Below are positions 24,603-33,295 of a stretch of 64,000 nt of DNA, piece by piece. Numbering within the stretch: position 1 is the stretch's first letter; every line of letters begins with the position of its first letter. A program made the position numbers and the translations under genes. This DNA comes from G965237725 sp965237725 (GTDB taxonomy: Bacteria > Pseudomonadota > Gammaproteobacteria > Arenicellales > Poriferihabitantaceae). The notes below the pieces were generated by a model. That model saw nothing but the letters and a program-made list of their open reading frames with translations. It was not told where the DNA came from and did no database searches. The stretch is taken from the NCBI GenBank assembly GCA_965237725.1, contig OZ250151.1, forward strand, positions 3,720,001-3,784,000, read 5' to 3'.

Positions 24603-25637
24603 ATGAAAGCATTAGTAAAAGCAAAATCTGAGCCAGGTATCTGGATGGAAAACGTACCCGAGCCCGTAGTTGGACCCAACGACGTATTAATCAGAGTTAA
24701 GAAAACCGCCATATGTGGTACAGATTTACATATCTACAACTGGGACGACTGGGCCAAAAACACGGTGCCTGTGCCCATGGTAACCGGTCATGAATTCAGC
24801 GGGGAAATCTGTGAAATTGGTGACGCAGTTACAAAATATGAAATAGGGCAAAGAGTATCGGGCGAAGGGCATATCGTCTGTGGTGCCTGCAGAAATTGCC
24901 GAGCAGGGAGAGGGCAGCTTTGTCGTAATACCATTGGCGTCGGTGTAAATCGGCCAGGGGCATTTGCTGAGTATTTGAGCATCCCGGAACACAACGTTTT
25001 TGCATTGCCCGATGATGTGTCGGATGAGATTGCGGCATTGTTTGACCCGTTCGGAAATGCCGTGCACACCGCATTGAGTTTTGATCTCGTTGGAGAAGAT
25101 GTCTTGGTTACTGGCGCGGGTACCATTGGTATCATGGCCGCCATTGTTGCTCAGGAAGTGGGTGCGCGTAAAGTTGTGATTACCGATATAAACCCTGCAA
25201 AGCTGGCCCTGGCCAAATCCATGGGTGTGGAGTATGTTGTGGATGCGGCCAAACAATCACTAAATGATGTGATGCAGGAAATAGGTATGAAGGAAGGATT
25301 TGATGTGGGGCTGGAGATGTCGGGTGCTGCCCCGGCATTCAGGGACATGATTGATGTGATGAACAATGGAGGCAAAATCGCGATTCTGGGAATTTCGCCA
25401 AATGCATTTGAGGTGGACTGGAACAAGATTGTATTTAAGATGTTAAATCTTAAAGGCATTTACGGCCGCGAGATGTTTGAAACCTGGTATAAGATGACAA
25501 CCCTGGTTCAGAGACGAATCGACCTCAACCCTATAATCACCCACCGATTTTCAGCGGATGATTTTCAGCTTGGTTTCGATGCAATGTGTTCAGGGGATAG
25601 TGGTAAAGTGATCCTTGATTGGTCTGGGAATAATTAA
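24603..25637 (+). CDS. tdh: L-threonine 3-dehydrogenase
   Basis: A 344-residue zinc-dependent medium-chain dehydrogenase. The catalytic Zn region is ICGTDLHIYNWD with VTGHEFSGE. The structural Zn Cys cluster reads VCGACRNCRAGRGQLC. The NAD-binding loop is VTGAGTIGIMAA. TDH oxidises threonine to 2-amino-3-ketobutyrate, which Kbl cleaves. The ATG at 24603 is used rather than TTG 24600. The first 24 nt contain a loose 12-nt repeat (CATTGATGAAAG/CATTAGTAAAAG). Confidence 0.95.
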   Translation: MKALVKAKSEPGIWMENVPEPVVGPNDVLIRVKKTAICGTDLHIYNWDDWAKNTVPVPMVTGHEFSGEICEIGDAVTKYEIGQRVSGEGHIVCGACRNCRAGRGQLCRNTIGVGVNRPGAFAEYLSIPEHNVFALPDDVSDEIAALFDPFGNAVHTALSFDLVGEDVLVTGAGTIGIMAAIVAQEVGARKVVITDINPAKLALAKSMGVEYVVDAAKQSLNDVMQEIGMKEGFDVGLEMSGAAPAFRDMIDVMNNGGKIAILGISPNAFEVDWNKIVFKMLNLKGIYGREMFETWYKMTTLVQRRIDLNPIITHRFSADDFQLGFDAMCSGDSGKVILDWSGNN

Positions 25638-25680
25638 GGTTCCCTAAATTTTGTCCGGTGAAATTTGAGCGCATAACCAA

Positions 25681-25719
25681 TTAAGACGACTAGTTAAGAC
25701 GCCTATTTAAGGCGTTTAT
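25681..25719. repeat. three 13-nt direct repeats at the end of ettA
   Basis: Units TTAAGACGACTAG, TTAAGACGCCTAT and TTAAGGCGTTTAT start at 25681, 25694 and 25707. The second and third include the ettA stop and last codons (minus strand), so the repeat grew from or into the gene's 3' end. Confidence 0.65.
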
Positions 25720-27364
25720 ATTTTATTCTCTGTGGTTTGATGGTATCGCCGAATCGACGTTTGTAGTCTTCTTCATAATCGCTGTAATTGCCATCGAACC
25801 AGGTCACCTGGGAATTACCTTCAAATGCAAGCATGTGGGTGGCAATACGATCGAGGAACCAGCGGTCGTGAGAAATGACCACGACGCAACCAGGAAAGTT
25901 TAATATGGCTTCTTCCAGTGCGCGAAGGGTTTCAACGTCGAGATCATTGGTTGGTTCGTCGAGCAAAAGTAAATTACCACCGCTGGCCAATACTTTGGCT
26001 AAATGAACCCGGTTTCTTTCTCCACCCGATAATGTATCAATATTTTTCTGCTGATCGGTGCTTTTGAAATTGAAACGACCCACATATCGTCGCGACTGAA
26101 CTTCATAACCGTTAACCAGCATAACATCAGCGCCGCCAGAGATTTCTTCAAACACGGTTTTGCTGTCATCCAGTGAATCCCTGGACTGATCCACATAGGC
26201 AATTTTTACCGTTTCTCCCATGCGAAAATCCCCAGACGTCGGTTCTTCCTGTCCAGTCATCATCCTGAAAAGTGTCGTCTTGCCCGCGCCATTGGGCCCA
26301 ATGATGCCAACTATGCCGCCTTTGGGCAGATTGAAACTTAAATCTTCATACAGCACATTGTCGCCGTATGCCTTGGAAATAGTGTTGGCTTCAATGACAA
26401 GATCACCCAGCCTCGGCCCCGGGGGAATATAAATCTCATTGGTTTCTGCACGCTTTTGATAATCCGTTGAGCTCAATTCTTCAAATCGTTTAATCCTCGC
26501 TTTACTTTTGGCATGCCGGCCTTTGGGGTTTGATCGTACCCATTCGAGCTCATTTCTCATGCTTTTAATTCTGGCCTGATCGGACTTTTGTTCCTGAGCC
26601 AGACGATTTTCCTTTTGTTCCAACCAGGAAGAGTAATTGCCTTCCCAGGGTATACCTTCGCCACGGTCAAGTTCCAGGATCCAGCCGGCGACGTTGTCGA
26701 GGAAATAACGATCGTGAGTCACGGCTATCACCGTGCCTTCAAATTCAAGTAAATACCTTTCCAGCCAGGCAATGGACTCTGCATCCAGGTGGTTGGTCGG
26801 TTCATCCAGAATTAGCATGTCTGGACTGGACAGAAGCAATCGACAAAGCGCAACTCGGCGTTTTTCACCACCTGAAAGATTTTTAATCTCAGATTCCCAG
26901 GGTGGCAGGCGTAGGGCGTCAGCGGCAATTTCAAATTTGTGTTCGAGATTGTGTCCATCGGAGGCCTGGATAATATTTTCCAGTCTCGCCTGTTCGGATG
27001 CCAGCGCGTCGAAATCTGCATCGGGTTCTGCATAAGCGGCATAAACAGCATCCAGCTTCTCCTTGGCTTCATTAATGTCGCCCATAGCGTCTTCAACATT
27101 TCCGCGAACGTCTTTGGACTCATCCAGCTCGGGTTCCTGGGAGAGAAAACCAATTTTCAGGTCGGGCTGGGGCCGTGCTTCGCCAATAATATCGGTATCG
27201 ATGCCAGCCATAATGCGTAGCAGGGTGGATTTGCCTGCGCCGTTATAACCGAGTACGCCAATTTTTGCCCCCGGGAAAAAGCTGAGATAAATATCTTTTA
27301 GAATTTGCTTGTTCGGTGGAACAACTTTGCCCACTCCATTCATTGTAAAAACGTATTGCGCCAC
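25703..27364 (-). CDS. ettA: energy-dependent translational throttle protein EttA (ABC-F ATPase)
   Basis: A 553-residue ABC-F protein with two ATPase domains. Domain 1 has Walker A GYNGAGKS (about 39-46), signature LSGGEKRR and Walker B LILDEPTNHLD. Domain 2 has GPNGAGKT, LSGGERNR and LLLDEPTNDLD. The EttA-specific arm insertion is between the two halves of domain 1, and the interdomain linker is Lys/Arg-rich. EttA binds the ribosomal E site and gates the first elongation steps according to ATP/ADP. The length matches the family. Confidence 0.96.
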   Translation of the reverse strand: MAQYVFTMNGVGKVVPPNKQILKDIYLSFFPGAKIGVLGYNGAGKSTLLRIMAGIDTDIIGEARPQPDLKIGFLSQEPELDESKDVRGNVEDAMGDINEAKEKLDAVYAAYAEPDADFDALASEQARLENIIQASDGHNLEHKFEIAADALRLPPWESEIKNLSGGEKRRVALCRLLLSSPDMLILDEPTNHLDAESIAWLERYLLEFEGTVIAVTHDRYFLDNVAGWILELDRGEGIPWEGNYSSWLEQKENRLAQEQKSDQARIKSMRNELEWVRSNPKGRHAKSKARIKRFEELSSTDYQKRAETNEIYIPPGPRLGDLVIEANTISKAYGDNVLYEDLSFNLPKGGIVGIIGPNGAGKTTLFRMMTGQEEPTSGDFRMGETVKIAYVDQSRDSLDDSKTVFEEISGGADVMLVNGYEVQSRRYVGRFNFKSTDQQKNIDTLSGGERNRVHLAKVLASGGNLLLLDEPTNDLDVETLRALEEAILNFPGCVVVISHDRWFLDRIATHMLAFEGNSQVTWFDGNYSDYEEDYKRRFGDTIKPQRIKYKRLK

Positions 27365-27541
27365 TTGAGTTAGCCTCTGTAGGTTTGATTTCTTAAAAAT
27401 GACTGTATTAAAAAAGAACGGGATTATATATTGCTTTAATGCAGTCGAGGGTCCAGGTGAATTATTTTAGTCCATTTTCCAACTAAAGATTTACTATCAA
27501 AAATAATCTGGTTTATAATAATAAAAAATCGGAGTACGCCT

Positions 27542-27910
27542 ATGTATTTGACATTACTAAACCTGGTTAAAAAACTCAGCAAAAAACTCATGGCACCATT
27601 TGTTCTCGTGATGCTAGGATTGTTTATATCCGGATGTACTACTTACTACGGCGCAGCTGTAATTAAGACCATCCCCGATGGTGCCCAGGTATATGATATG
27701 GATGACGGTTCGTATATCGGTGTTTCTACAACCCGGCACGTGTGGTTGAGCCGAAATACCCAACGTAAATTTATGAATGTCAGGTTGCATAAGGAAGGCT
27801 ACGAAGATTCAATTAGTTCATTTTGGTTAAATCTGGACTATGCTACCTCAAAAGGTGCAGCTGGAAGTCCCCAGTTTGTTCAATTTGACCTTAAACCCTC
27901 TGCAGATTAA
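27542..27910 (+). CDS. putative lipoprotein, PEGA-like
   Basis: A 122-residue protein with a signal peptide and lipobox LFISGC (Cys32). The mature part begins TTYYGAAVIKTIPDGAQVYD, which resembles a PEGA-type surface module in which a small domain decorates extracytoplasmic proteins. An alternative start at Met17 would give a shorter signal. It is followed 2 nt later by a second lipoprotein gene of similar plan, so the two probably form an operon. Confidence 0.75.
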   Translation: MYLTLLNLVKKLSKKLMAPFVLVMLGLFISGCTTYYGAAVIKTIPDGAQVYDMDDGSYIGVSTTRHVWLSRNTQRKFMNVRLHKEGYEDSISSFWLNLDYATSKGAAGSPQFVQFDLKPSAD

Positions 27911-27912
27911 TT

Positions 27913-28287
27913 ATGAAATTACTCGTTATGTTTAAATCCGGCGTGATCGCCATTTCACTGGTTTTGATTACCGGTTGTGCCGCATCAATTAGAACTGTTC
28001 CTTTTACCGTACAGTCCGATCCATTGGGCGCCTACGTTATGTTTCAGGTTCAGGCCGATCTAAAAGACCAACGCAGCTATGACTGGATTTTTCTAGGGTT
28101 TACTCCTTTGGATACCCGACGCAGCGTCTTAAATGATGATCTGAAAAATGCGGATGCTTTTATCATAAGGGTATTAAAGGAAGGTTACCTGGAACAACAA
28201 AAATCCTGGACCGGACAACAGATGGTGACTGAAGCCAGAACCAAAGGTGCAGTTTTCTGGAGTCCTAAACTGGTGCCAGCAGAATAA
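27913..28287 (+). CDS. putative lipoprotein, PEGA-like
   Basis: A 124-residue lipoprotein with lipobox LITGC (Cys22). The mature sequence has FTVQSDPLGAYVMFQ and FLGFTPLDTRR, matching the PEGA-like pattern of the preceding gene (spacer of 2 nt). Both likely sit in the outer or inner membrane leaflet facing the periplasm. Function unknown. It converges on the phosphatase gene. Confidence 0.75.
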   Translation: MKLLVMFKSGVIAISLVLITGCAASIRTVPFTVQSDPLGAYVMFQVQADLKDQRSYDWIFLGFTPLDTRRSVLNDDLKNADAFIIRVLKEGYLEQQKSWTGQQMVTEARTKGAVFWSPKLVPAE

Positions 28288-28316
28288 ACGAGGGTTAAGT
28301 ACAGCGGTAACTGCTT

Positions 28317-29108
28317 CTAATTACCGTTTAGTTTAGAAATCCCCAGTTGATGTAGTGTCGGGTTTGCAGAGGCCAGAACTTCGCCATTTGATTGCATATT
28401 CAATGGATTGCCTTGCCAGTCAGTCATCACCCCGCCCGCGCCGGTGACCACGGGTATAAGGGCAAAAAAATCATAAGGTTTGAGATCCGCTTCACATACC
28501 ATGTCGTTATGCCCCGAAGCGATCAGGCCATATCCATAACAATCTCCACCAAAAACCCGAAACTGACATTTTTTGGTCAATTGCTCGGCTTGGCTATAAC
28601 TTTGGTCATCAAACATATCCATGGTGGTTGTATATACCGATGCCTGATCCAGGGATGATGTCGATCGGGTTTGACAGGGCTCGCCATTGTAGGTGGTTGT
28701 GCGACCGCTAATACCAATCCAGCGATCATCCAGGATGGACTGGTCGATTATTCCCATGACCGGTTCCTGGTAATGGAGTAAAGAAATAAGCGTTCCGAAT
28801 GTTGGCATTCCCGTTGCAAAGCATTTGGTACCGTCTATGGGGTCAATTACCCATTGCCATTCTTCGCTGTTAATCTGTTGCCCCGACTCTTCACCAAAAA
28901 AGCTGTGGTCGGGATGACGGTCGAGAATGATATTTTTGATGGCTTCCTCGGTTTGCTGGTCTGCGATGGTGACTGGCGAGCTGTCCTGTTTGCTCACTCT
29001 ATCGAGGTCGGCTCGGAACCATTTTTGGGTGATTGTTCTTGCCTGGTCCGCTGCGGTAATTGCAGTATCCAGATAATGGTCCAGGTCATGGGGTTGGTTT
29101 GCAGGCAT
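28317..29108 (-). CDS. inositol-monophosphatase family protein, HisN-type histidinol-phosphatase
   Basis: About 263 residues of the IMPase superfamily. Metal and catalytic motifs are FFGEESG and WVIDPIDGTKCF, with the late GDCYGYGLIASGHNDM and KPYDFFALIPVVTGAGG. The sequence pattern is that of HisN, the histidinol-phosphate phosphatase used where hisB lacks the phosphatase domain. Other IMPase functions (sugar phosphatase, CysQ-like) cannot be excluded. The ATG at 29108 is preferred to TTG 29120. Confidence 0.82.
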   Translation of the reverse strand: MPANQPHDLDHYLDTAITAADQARTITQKWFRADLDRVSKQDSSPVTIADQQTEEAIKNIILDRHPDHSFFGEESGQQINSEEWQWVIDPIDGTKCFATGMPTFGTLISLLHYQEPVMGIIDQSILDDRWIGISGRTTTYNGEPCQTRSTSSLDQASVYTTTMDMFDDQSYSQAEQLTKKCQFRVFGGDCYGYGLIASGHNDMVCEADLKPYDFFALIPVVTGAGGVMTDWQGNPLNMQSNGEVLASANPTLHQLGISKLNGN

Positions 29109-29370
29109 GGAATACAACAACGAAAATAAAAGGTGTTGGTATTCTAACCGATTCGTTACAAAGTGCTTGAATTGGTCTATTTGAGATTCAGGTTGATGTT
29201 TATGGCTGGATTTTATAATTAGTCGTCGCTCAGTAGCATTTTTCGACTATAGAAATAAACTCTAATACCGCGAATTTAACGCTGCTGACCTCTATTCTGG
29301 CTATTGGGATTAGGGTAGAATCCGCGTCCAATTTTCACTATCCATAACCCTTTCGAGGAGAGTCCACGAA

Positions 29371-30120
29371 ATGAAAATACTGGTACCCGTAAAACGTGTT
29401 ATCGATGCCAACATCCGGGTCAGAGTAAAAGCTGATCACACAGGAGTTGAAACTGCAAACGTCAAAATGGCGATGAATCCGTTTTGTGAAATTGCAGTGG
29501 AAGAAGCATTGCGTATGAAAGAAGCAGGCCATGGGGAAGAAGTCATCGTCGTGTCTGCAGGCCCAGAAAAATGCGCTGAAACCATCCGTACCGGACTGGC
29601 CATGGGCGCTGATCGTGGTGTTCACATCAACACTGATGCAACTCTCGAACCCCTGGCCATTGCAAAGATGATCAAGGCGGTGGCCGATAAAGAAGGCACA
29701 GATCTGATTATCCTGGGCAAACAGTCTATTGATGATGATAATAATCAAACCGGCCAAATGCTGGCTGCATTAATGCAGCGACCGTTGGGCAGCTATATCT
29801 CAAAAATCGAAAAAAATGATGGCGGATTTGCCATTACTCGGGAAATTGACGCCGGACTGGAAAAATTACAAATCACATCGCCAGCGGTTGTAACGACCGA
29901 TCTGCGACTAAACGAGCCCCGATATGCATCCTTACCTAATATTATGAAGGCGAAGAAGAAGCCTATCGATGTAACTACCCCCGAAGAGCTGGGAGTGGAT
30001 ATTGCAAACAGGATCGAGGTTGTGGAAGTGACCGAACCGCCAGCACGCGATGCCGGGGTTATGGTTGCGAATGCCGCGGAACTCGTGGATAAACTGAAAA
30101 ATGAAGCAAAGGTGATTTAA
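29371..30120 (+). CDS. etfB: electron transfer flavoprotein subunit beta
   Basis: A 249-residue ETF beta subunit. It starts KILVPVKRVIDANIRVRVK, has the family signature region VEEALRMKEAGHGEEVIVVS, and contains the AMP-binding GKQSIDDDNNQTGQMLAALM. ETF carries electrons from acyl-CoA and N-methyl-amine dehydrogenases to ETF-ubiquinone oxidoreductase. The ribosome site is GAGGAG about 11 nt upstream. It is directly followed by etfA with no spacer. Confidence 0.95.
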   Translation: MKILVPVKRVIDANIRVRVKADHTGVETANVKMAMNPFCEIAVEEALRMKEAGHGEEVIVVSAGPEKCAETIRTGLAMGADRGVHINTDATLEPLAIAKMIKAVADKEGTDLIILGKQSIDDDNNQTGQMLAALMQRPLGSYISKIEKNDGGFAITREIDAGLEKLQITSPAVVTTDLRLNEPRYASLPNIMKAKKKPIDVTTPEELGVDIANRIEVVEVTEPPARDAGVMVANAAELVDKLKNEAKVI

Positions 30121-31056
30121 ATGAGCATATTAGTAGTTGCAGAACACTATAATTCTGAATTATCTCCAGCAACATTAAATACGGTAACTGCTGCGTCCCA
30201 GATTGGTGGAGACGTCCACGTTCTGGTTGCCGGGCAAGACTGCAGTGCAATTGGTGAAGCTGCGGCAAAAATATCCGGTGTTGCTAAGGTCCTGGTCTGC
30301 GATTCTGCTACCCATGCAAATGAAATTACCGAAAATACCGCAGCGTTGATTCAATCCCAGATTGAAAGCTATAGCCATGTGTTGGCTCCAGCGTCTACAT
30401 TTGGCAAAGCATTAATTCCTTATACCGCTGCGCTTTGCGATGTACAGGCCATATCAGATATCAGTGAAGTTGTGGACGCTGATACATTTATCCGGCCGAT
30501 TTATGCGGGTAACGCATTGGTGAAAGTGAAATCTTCTGATTCGGTTAAATTGATAACCGTTCGAACAACGGCGTTTGAACTGGCAGATGCAGAAGGTGGC
30601 AGTGCCACGGTGGAAAATATCGATGATACCGGTGCCACAGACTGGGTGCAGTTTATCGAGCAATCCCTGAGCTCTAGCGAACGCCCGGAATTGACCTCAG
30701 CCCGGGTTGTGGTGTCTGGTGGTCGTGGCATGCAAAGTGGTGATAACTTTCCCATGCTCGAGAAACTGGCTGACCAGCTCAACGGTGCCGTGGGTGCATC
30801 CCGCGCCGCAGTGGACGCTGGATTTGTTCCCAATGATTATCAGGTTGGGCAAACTGGTAAAGTGGTTGCGCCAGATTTGTACATGGCAGTCGGTATTTCC
30901 GGGGCGATTCAGCATCTTGCGGGCATGAAAGATTCAAAGGTCATTGTTGCAATCAATAACGACGAAGAAGCGCCCATATTCCAGGTTGCTGATTATGGAT
31001 GGAACGAAGACCTGTTTACCGCGGTTCCGGCTTTACAAGCTGAACTTGAGAAGTAG
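30121..31056 (+). CDS. etfA: electron transfer flavoprotein subunit alpha
   Basis: A 311-residue ETF alpha subunit. The FAD-binding C-terminal domain reads VVSGGRGMQSGDNF, GAVGASRAAVDAGF, QVGQTGKVVAPDLYMAVGIS and GAIQHLAGMKDSKVIVAINN. It starts directly after the etfB stop. It is the likely electron acceptor for the DMGDH-like flavoprotein at 20335 and possibly other dehydrogenases. Confidence 0.95.
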   Translation: MSILVVAEHYNSELSPATLNTVTAASQIGGDVHVLVAGQDCSAIGEAAAKISGVAKVLVCDSATHANEITENTAALIQSQIESYSHVLAPASTFGKALIPYTAALCDVQAISDISEVVDADTFIRPIYAGNALVKVKSSDSVKLITVRTTAFELADAEGGSATVENIDDTGATDWVQFIEQSLSSSERPELTSARVVVSGGRGMQSGDNFPMLEKLADQLNGAVGASRAAVDAGFVPNDYQVGQTGKVVAPDLYMAVGISGAIQHLAGMKDSKVIVAINNDEEAPIFQVADYGWNEDLFTAVPALQAELEK

Positions 31057-31067
31057 TTAAAATTAAT

Positions 31068-31098
31068 CTGCTTCCCGGATTTATTTCCCGGGAAGCAG
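31068..31098 (+). terminator. hairpin terminator after etfBA
   Basis: A perfect 11-bp stem, CTGCTTCCCGG with CCGGGAAGCAG, and a 9-nt loop lie 12 nt after the etfA stop. There is no T-run directly after it, so it may act as a terminator with Rho or as an mRNA 3' stabiliser. Confidence 0.6.
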
Positions 31099-31194
31099 GT
31101 TACTCGCCTATGGTTTTGCATCGCAATGGTTCTCTGCATTGCATTTATCCCATCATCTGTGGCATGTTCAGTCTAGTAGATCGAGACTGAAACC

Positions 31195-32235
31195 ATGACA
31201 GAATTTATTGACCAACCCATCGCCGAGTTGCGGGATTTTCCCAGCATTCAACTCAGCCATACGCCGACGCCTCTGGAATTCATGCCGCGTTTATCTGCGG
31301 AATTTGCAGGTAAAACACTTTATGTCAAGCGCGATGACTGTACCGGTCTCGGATTTGGCGGCAACAAAGTTCGTCAACTGGAGTTTTATCTCGGTGATGC
31401 CTTATCCAAAGGCTGTGATACGGTATTAAGTACTGGAGCAATTCAGTCAAATTACATGCGAACCCTGGCAGCAGCAGCGGGAAAACTGGGACTGGAATGC
31501 CACATTCAACTAGAAAATCGAGTTGATAACCATTCTGTGGAATACAAGACCTCGGGGAATAGATTATTAACCGGCATGTTCGGCGCCAAAATTCATTACT
31601 ACGATAAAGGGGAAGATGAATTAGGGGCAGACCAGGAAATTCGCAGAATTGCAGATGAATTGGAAAAATCCGGTAAAAATCCTTATGTGGTGCCGTTGGC
31701 TCCAGTAAAAAAACCCAAAGGTGCATTGGGGTACATTGTCGCCGCAAAAGAACTATTAACCCAGTTTGATCAGCAGAATATCCAGCCGGACCTTATCGTC
31801 GTGGGTTCGGGAAGTGGTCTGACTCATGCGGGTTTGTTATTCGGAATGCGTCTGTGTGGCTCGAATCTACCGGTTTTAGGCGCCTGCGTGAGAAGAGACC
31901 AAGCATCCCAATTCGAGAGAATAAATTTTCACTGTGAAAACCTGACCGCAATGCTGCAAACCGGGAACATAGTAGCTGATGATGATATCTGGACCGATGA
32001 TCGTGCGCTGGCACCGGGTTATGGTCTGTTTTCAGATTTGTTGGAAAGAGCTATTCATATGGCAGCCAATCTGGAAGGACTTTTGGTCGACCCGGTTTAT
32101 TCGGGTAAAACCCTGGCCTGCCTGATTAAGATGATCGAAGATCAGGCACTTGAGCAGTATGCCAATATTGTTTTTGTTCACACCGGCGGTACCCCGGCCT
32201 TGTTCGCCTATAAAAACGAACTCGAAGTCAGGTAA
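31195..32235 (+). CDS. D-cysteine desulfhydrase / ACC-deaminase-like PLP lyase
   Basis: A 346-residue fold-type II PLP enzyme. The PLP Lys lies in GFGGNKVRQLEF (about residue 57), the substrate loop is STGAIQSNYMR, and the phosphate loop is VVGSGSGLTHAG. The family includes D-cysteine desulfhydrase, L-cysteate sulfo-lyase (CuyA) and ACC deaminase, which cannot be told apart here. It heads a three-gene set with a Rieske oxygenase (19 nt later) and a class III CoA-transferase, suggesting a dedicated catabolic pathway for a sulfur- or nitrogen-bearing compound. Confidence 0.85.
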   Translation: MTEFIDQPIAELRDFPSIQLSHTPTPLEFMPRLSAEFAGKTLYVKRDDCTGLGFGGNKVRQLEFYLGDALSKGCDTVLSTGAIQSNYMRTLAAAAGKLGLECHIQLENRVDNHSVEYKTSGNRLLTGMFGAKIHYYDKGEDELGADQEIRRIADELEKSGKNPYVVPLAPVKKPKGALGYIVAAKELLTQFDQQNIQPDLIVVGSGSGLTHAGLLFGMRLCGSNLPVLGACVRRDQASQFERINFHCENLTAMLQTGNIVADDDIWTDDRALAPGYGLFSDLLERAIHMAANLEGLLVDPVYSGKTLACLIKMIEDQALEQYANIVFVHTGGTPALFAYKNELEVR

Positions 32236-32254
32236 TTGATAATCAGATATTAAT

Positions 32255-33292
32255 ATGTCAAATATTGTCGAATCTCTTCCCGCTAATTGGTATCACGACG
32301 AAGATATTTTCTTGCAAGAGCAGAAGAAAATATTTAAAACAAACTGGATATATATTACCCATAGTGGTGAGCTCGAAAATCCAGGGCAATTTATAACGTC
32401 TACTATTTCAGGTCAATCCATTGTTATCGTTCATACCCAGTCGGGAGAGCTCAAAGGCTATTTGAATTTATGCCGGCACAGAGCATCCATGCTTTGTTGG
32501 GAATCCCATGGGACAGTCCCCCAATTTACCTGTCCCTATCATTCCTGGAGTTACGATTTAACTGGCCATTTGAAAAATGCCCCGGGTTTTGATCTTGATA
32601 ATGATCTGGACGCCAAGGATTACGGTTTAATTGAAATTCGGGTTGATACATGGAATGGACTGGTGTTTGCCTGCCTGGATGAAAATATAATTGGTCTGAA
32701 CGACTGGTTAGGGGAAGTTGTGACCATAGCCGATCGGTTTCCCAGCACTTCGGAAATGACATTTGAAACTGTTCGCACTAATAACTGCGATGCTAACTGG
32801 AAAAATTATAGTGATAATGCAGCGGAGGGCTATCACCTTCCTAGTATTCATCCCAGGCTAAATATTGCTATGGATAGCAAAAAGACAGAGATCAAGGCTT
32901 ATGAAAATGGAAATTTTGTTGGATTTGATGTGCGCTATAAAGATGACAAAGGAGGTTCACCTGGGTTCTGGATTTATAAATTTCCAGGGTTATTGATTCA
33001 TTTCTCTGATACTGATTTCAATATCGAACGTATTATTCCGCTGAGCACAGGACAATGCACAATCCAGCGTTGGTTCTGGTTTTTGCCATCTGTAGACGCT
33101 AATGAACGAGCAGAGATTCTCGATTTTTCGACTCAGGTCATGGAAGAAGATATGGGTGTATGCGCCAGGGTGCAAAAAAATCTTGAAGGCGGTGTGTATA
33201 AGACCGGTGTGTTATCAAAACAACGTGAGCCGGGTACCATTTTTTTTCAGTCCCTGGTTAAACAAGCGCTGGTAACCAATTATTCAGATTAA
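32255..33292 (+). CDS. Rieske non-heme iron oxygenase, large (alpha) subunit
   Basis: A 345-residue ring-hydroxylating-type oxygenase. The Rieske [2Fe-2S] motif is C73-x-H75 and C93-x2-H96 (CRHRASML, CPYHSW). The mononuclear iron His residues are H194 and H199 in the EGYHLPSIHP segment. No reductase or ferredoxin gene is adjacent. Many such solitary alpha subunits demethylate or hydroxylate quaternary amines and carboxylates rather than arenes. It is the middle gene of a PLP lyase - Rieske - CoA-transferase operon. Confidence 0.9.
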   Translation: MSNIVESLPANWYHDEDIFLQEQKKIFKTNWIYITHSGELENPGQFITSTISGQSIVIVHTQSGELKGYLNLCRHRASMLCWESHGTVPQFTCPYHSWSYDLTGHLKNAPGFDLDNDLDAKDYGLIEIRVDTWNGLVFACLDENIIGLNDWLGEVVTIADRFPSTSEMTFETVRTNNCDANWKNYSDNAAEGYHLPSIHPRLNIAMDSKKTEIKAYENGNFVGFDVRYKDDKGGSPGFWIYKFPGLLIHFSDTDFNIERIIPLSTGQCTIQRWFWFLPSVDANERAEILDFSTQVMEEDMGVCARVQKNLEGGVYKTGVLSKQREPGTIFFQSLVKQALVTNYSD

Positions 33293-33295
33293 GAT

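Noticed and set aside
24726..25256. 176-codon minus-strand ORF
   Set aside because: Shadow of tdh.
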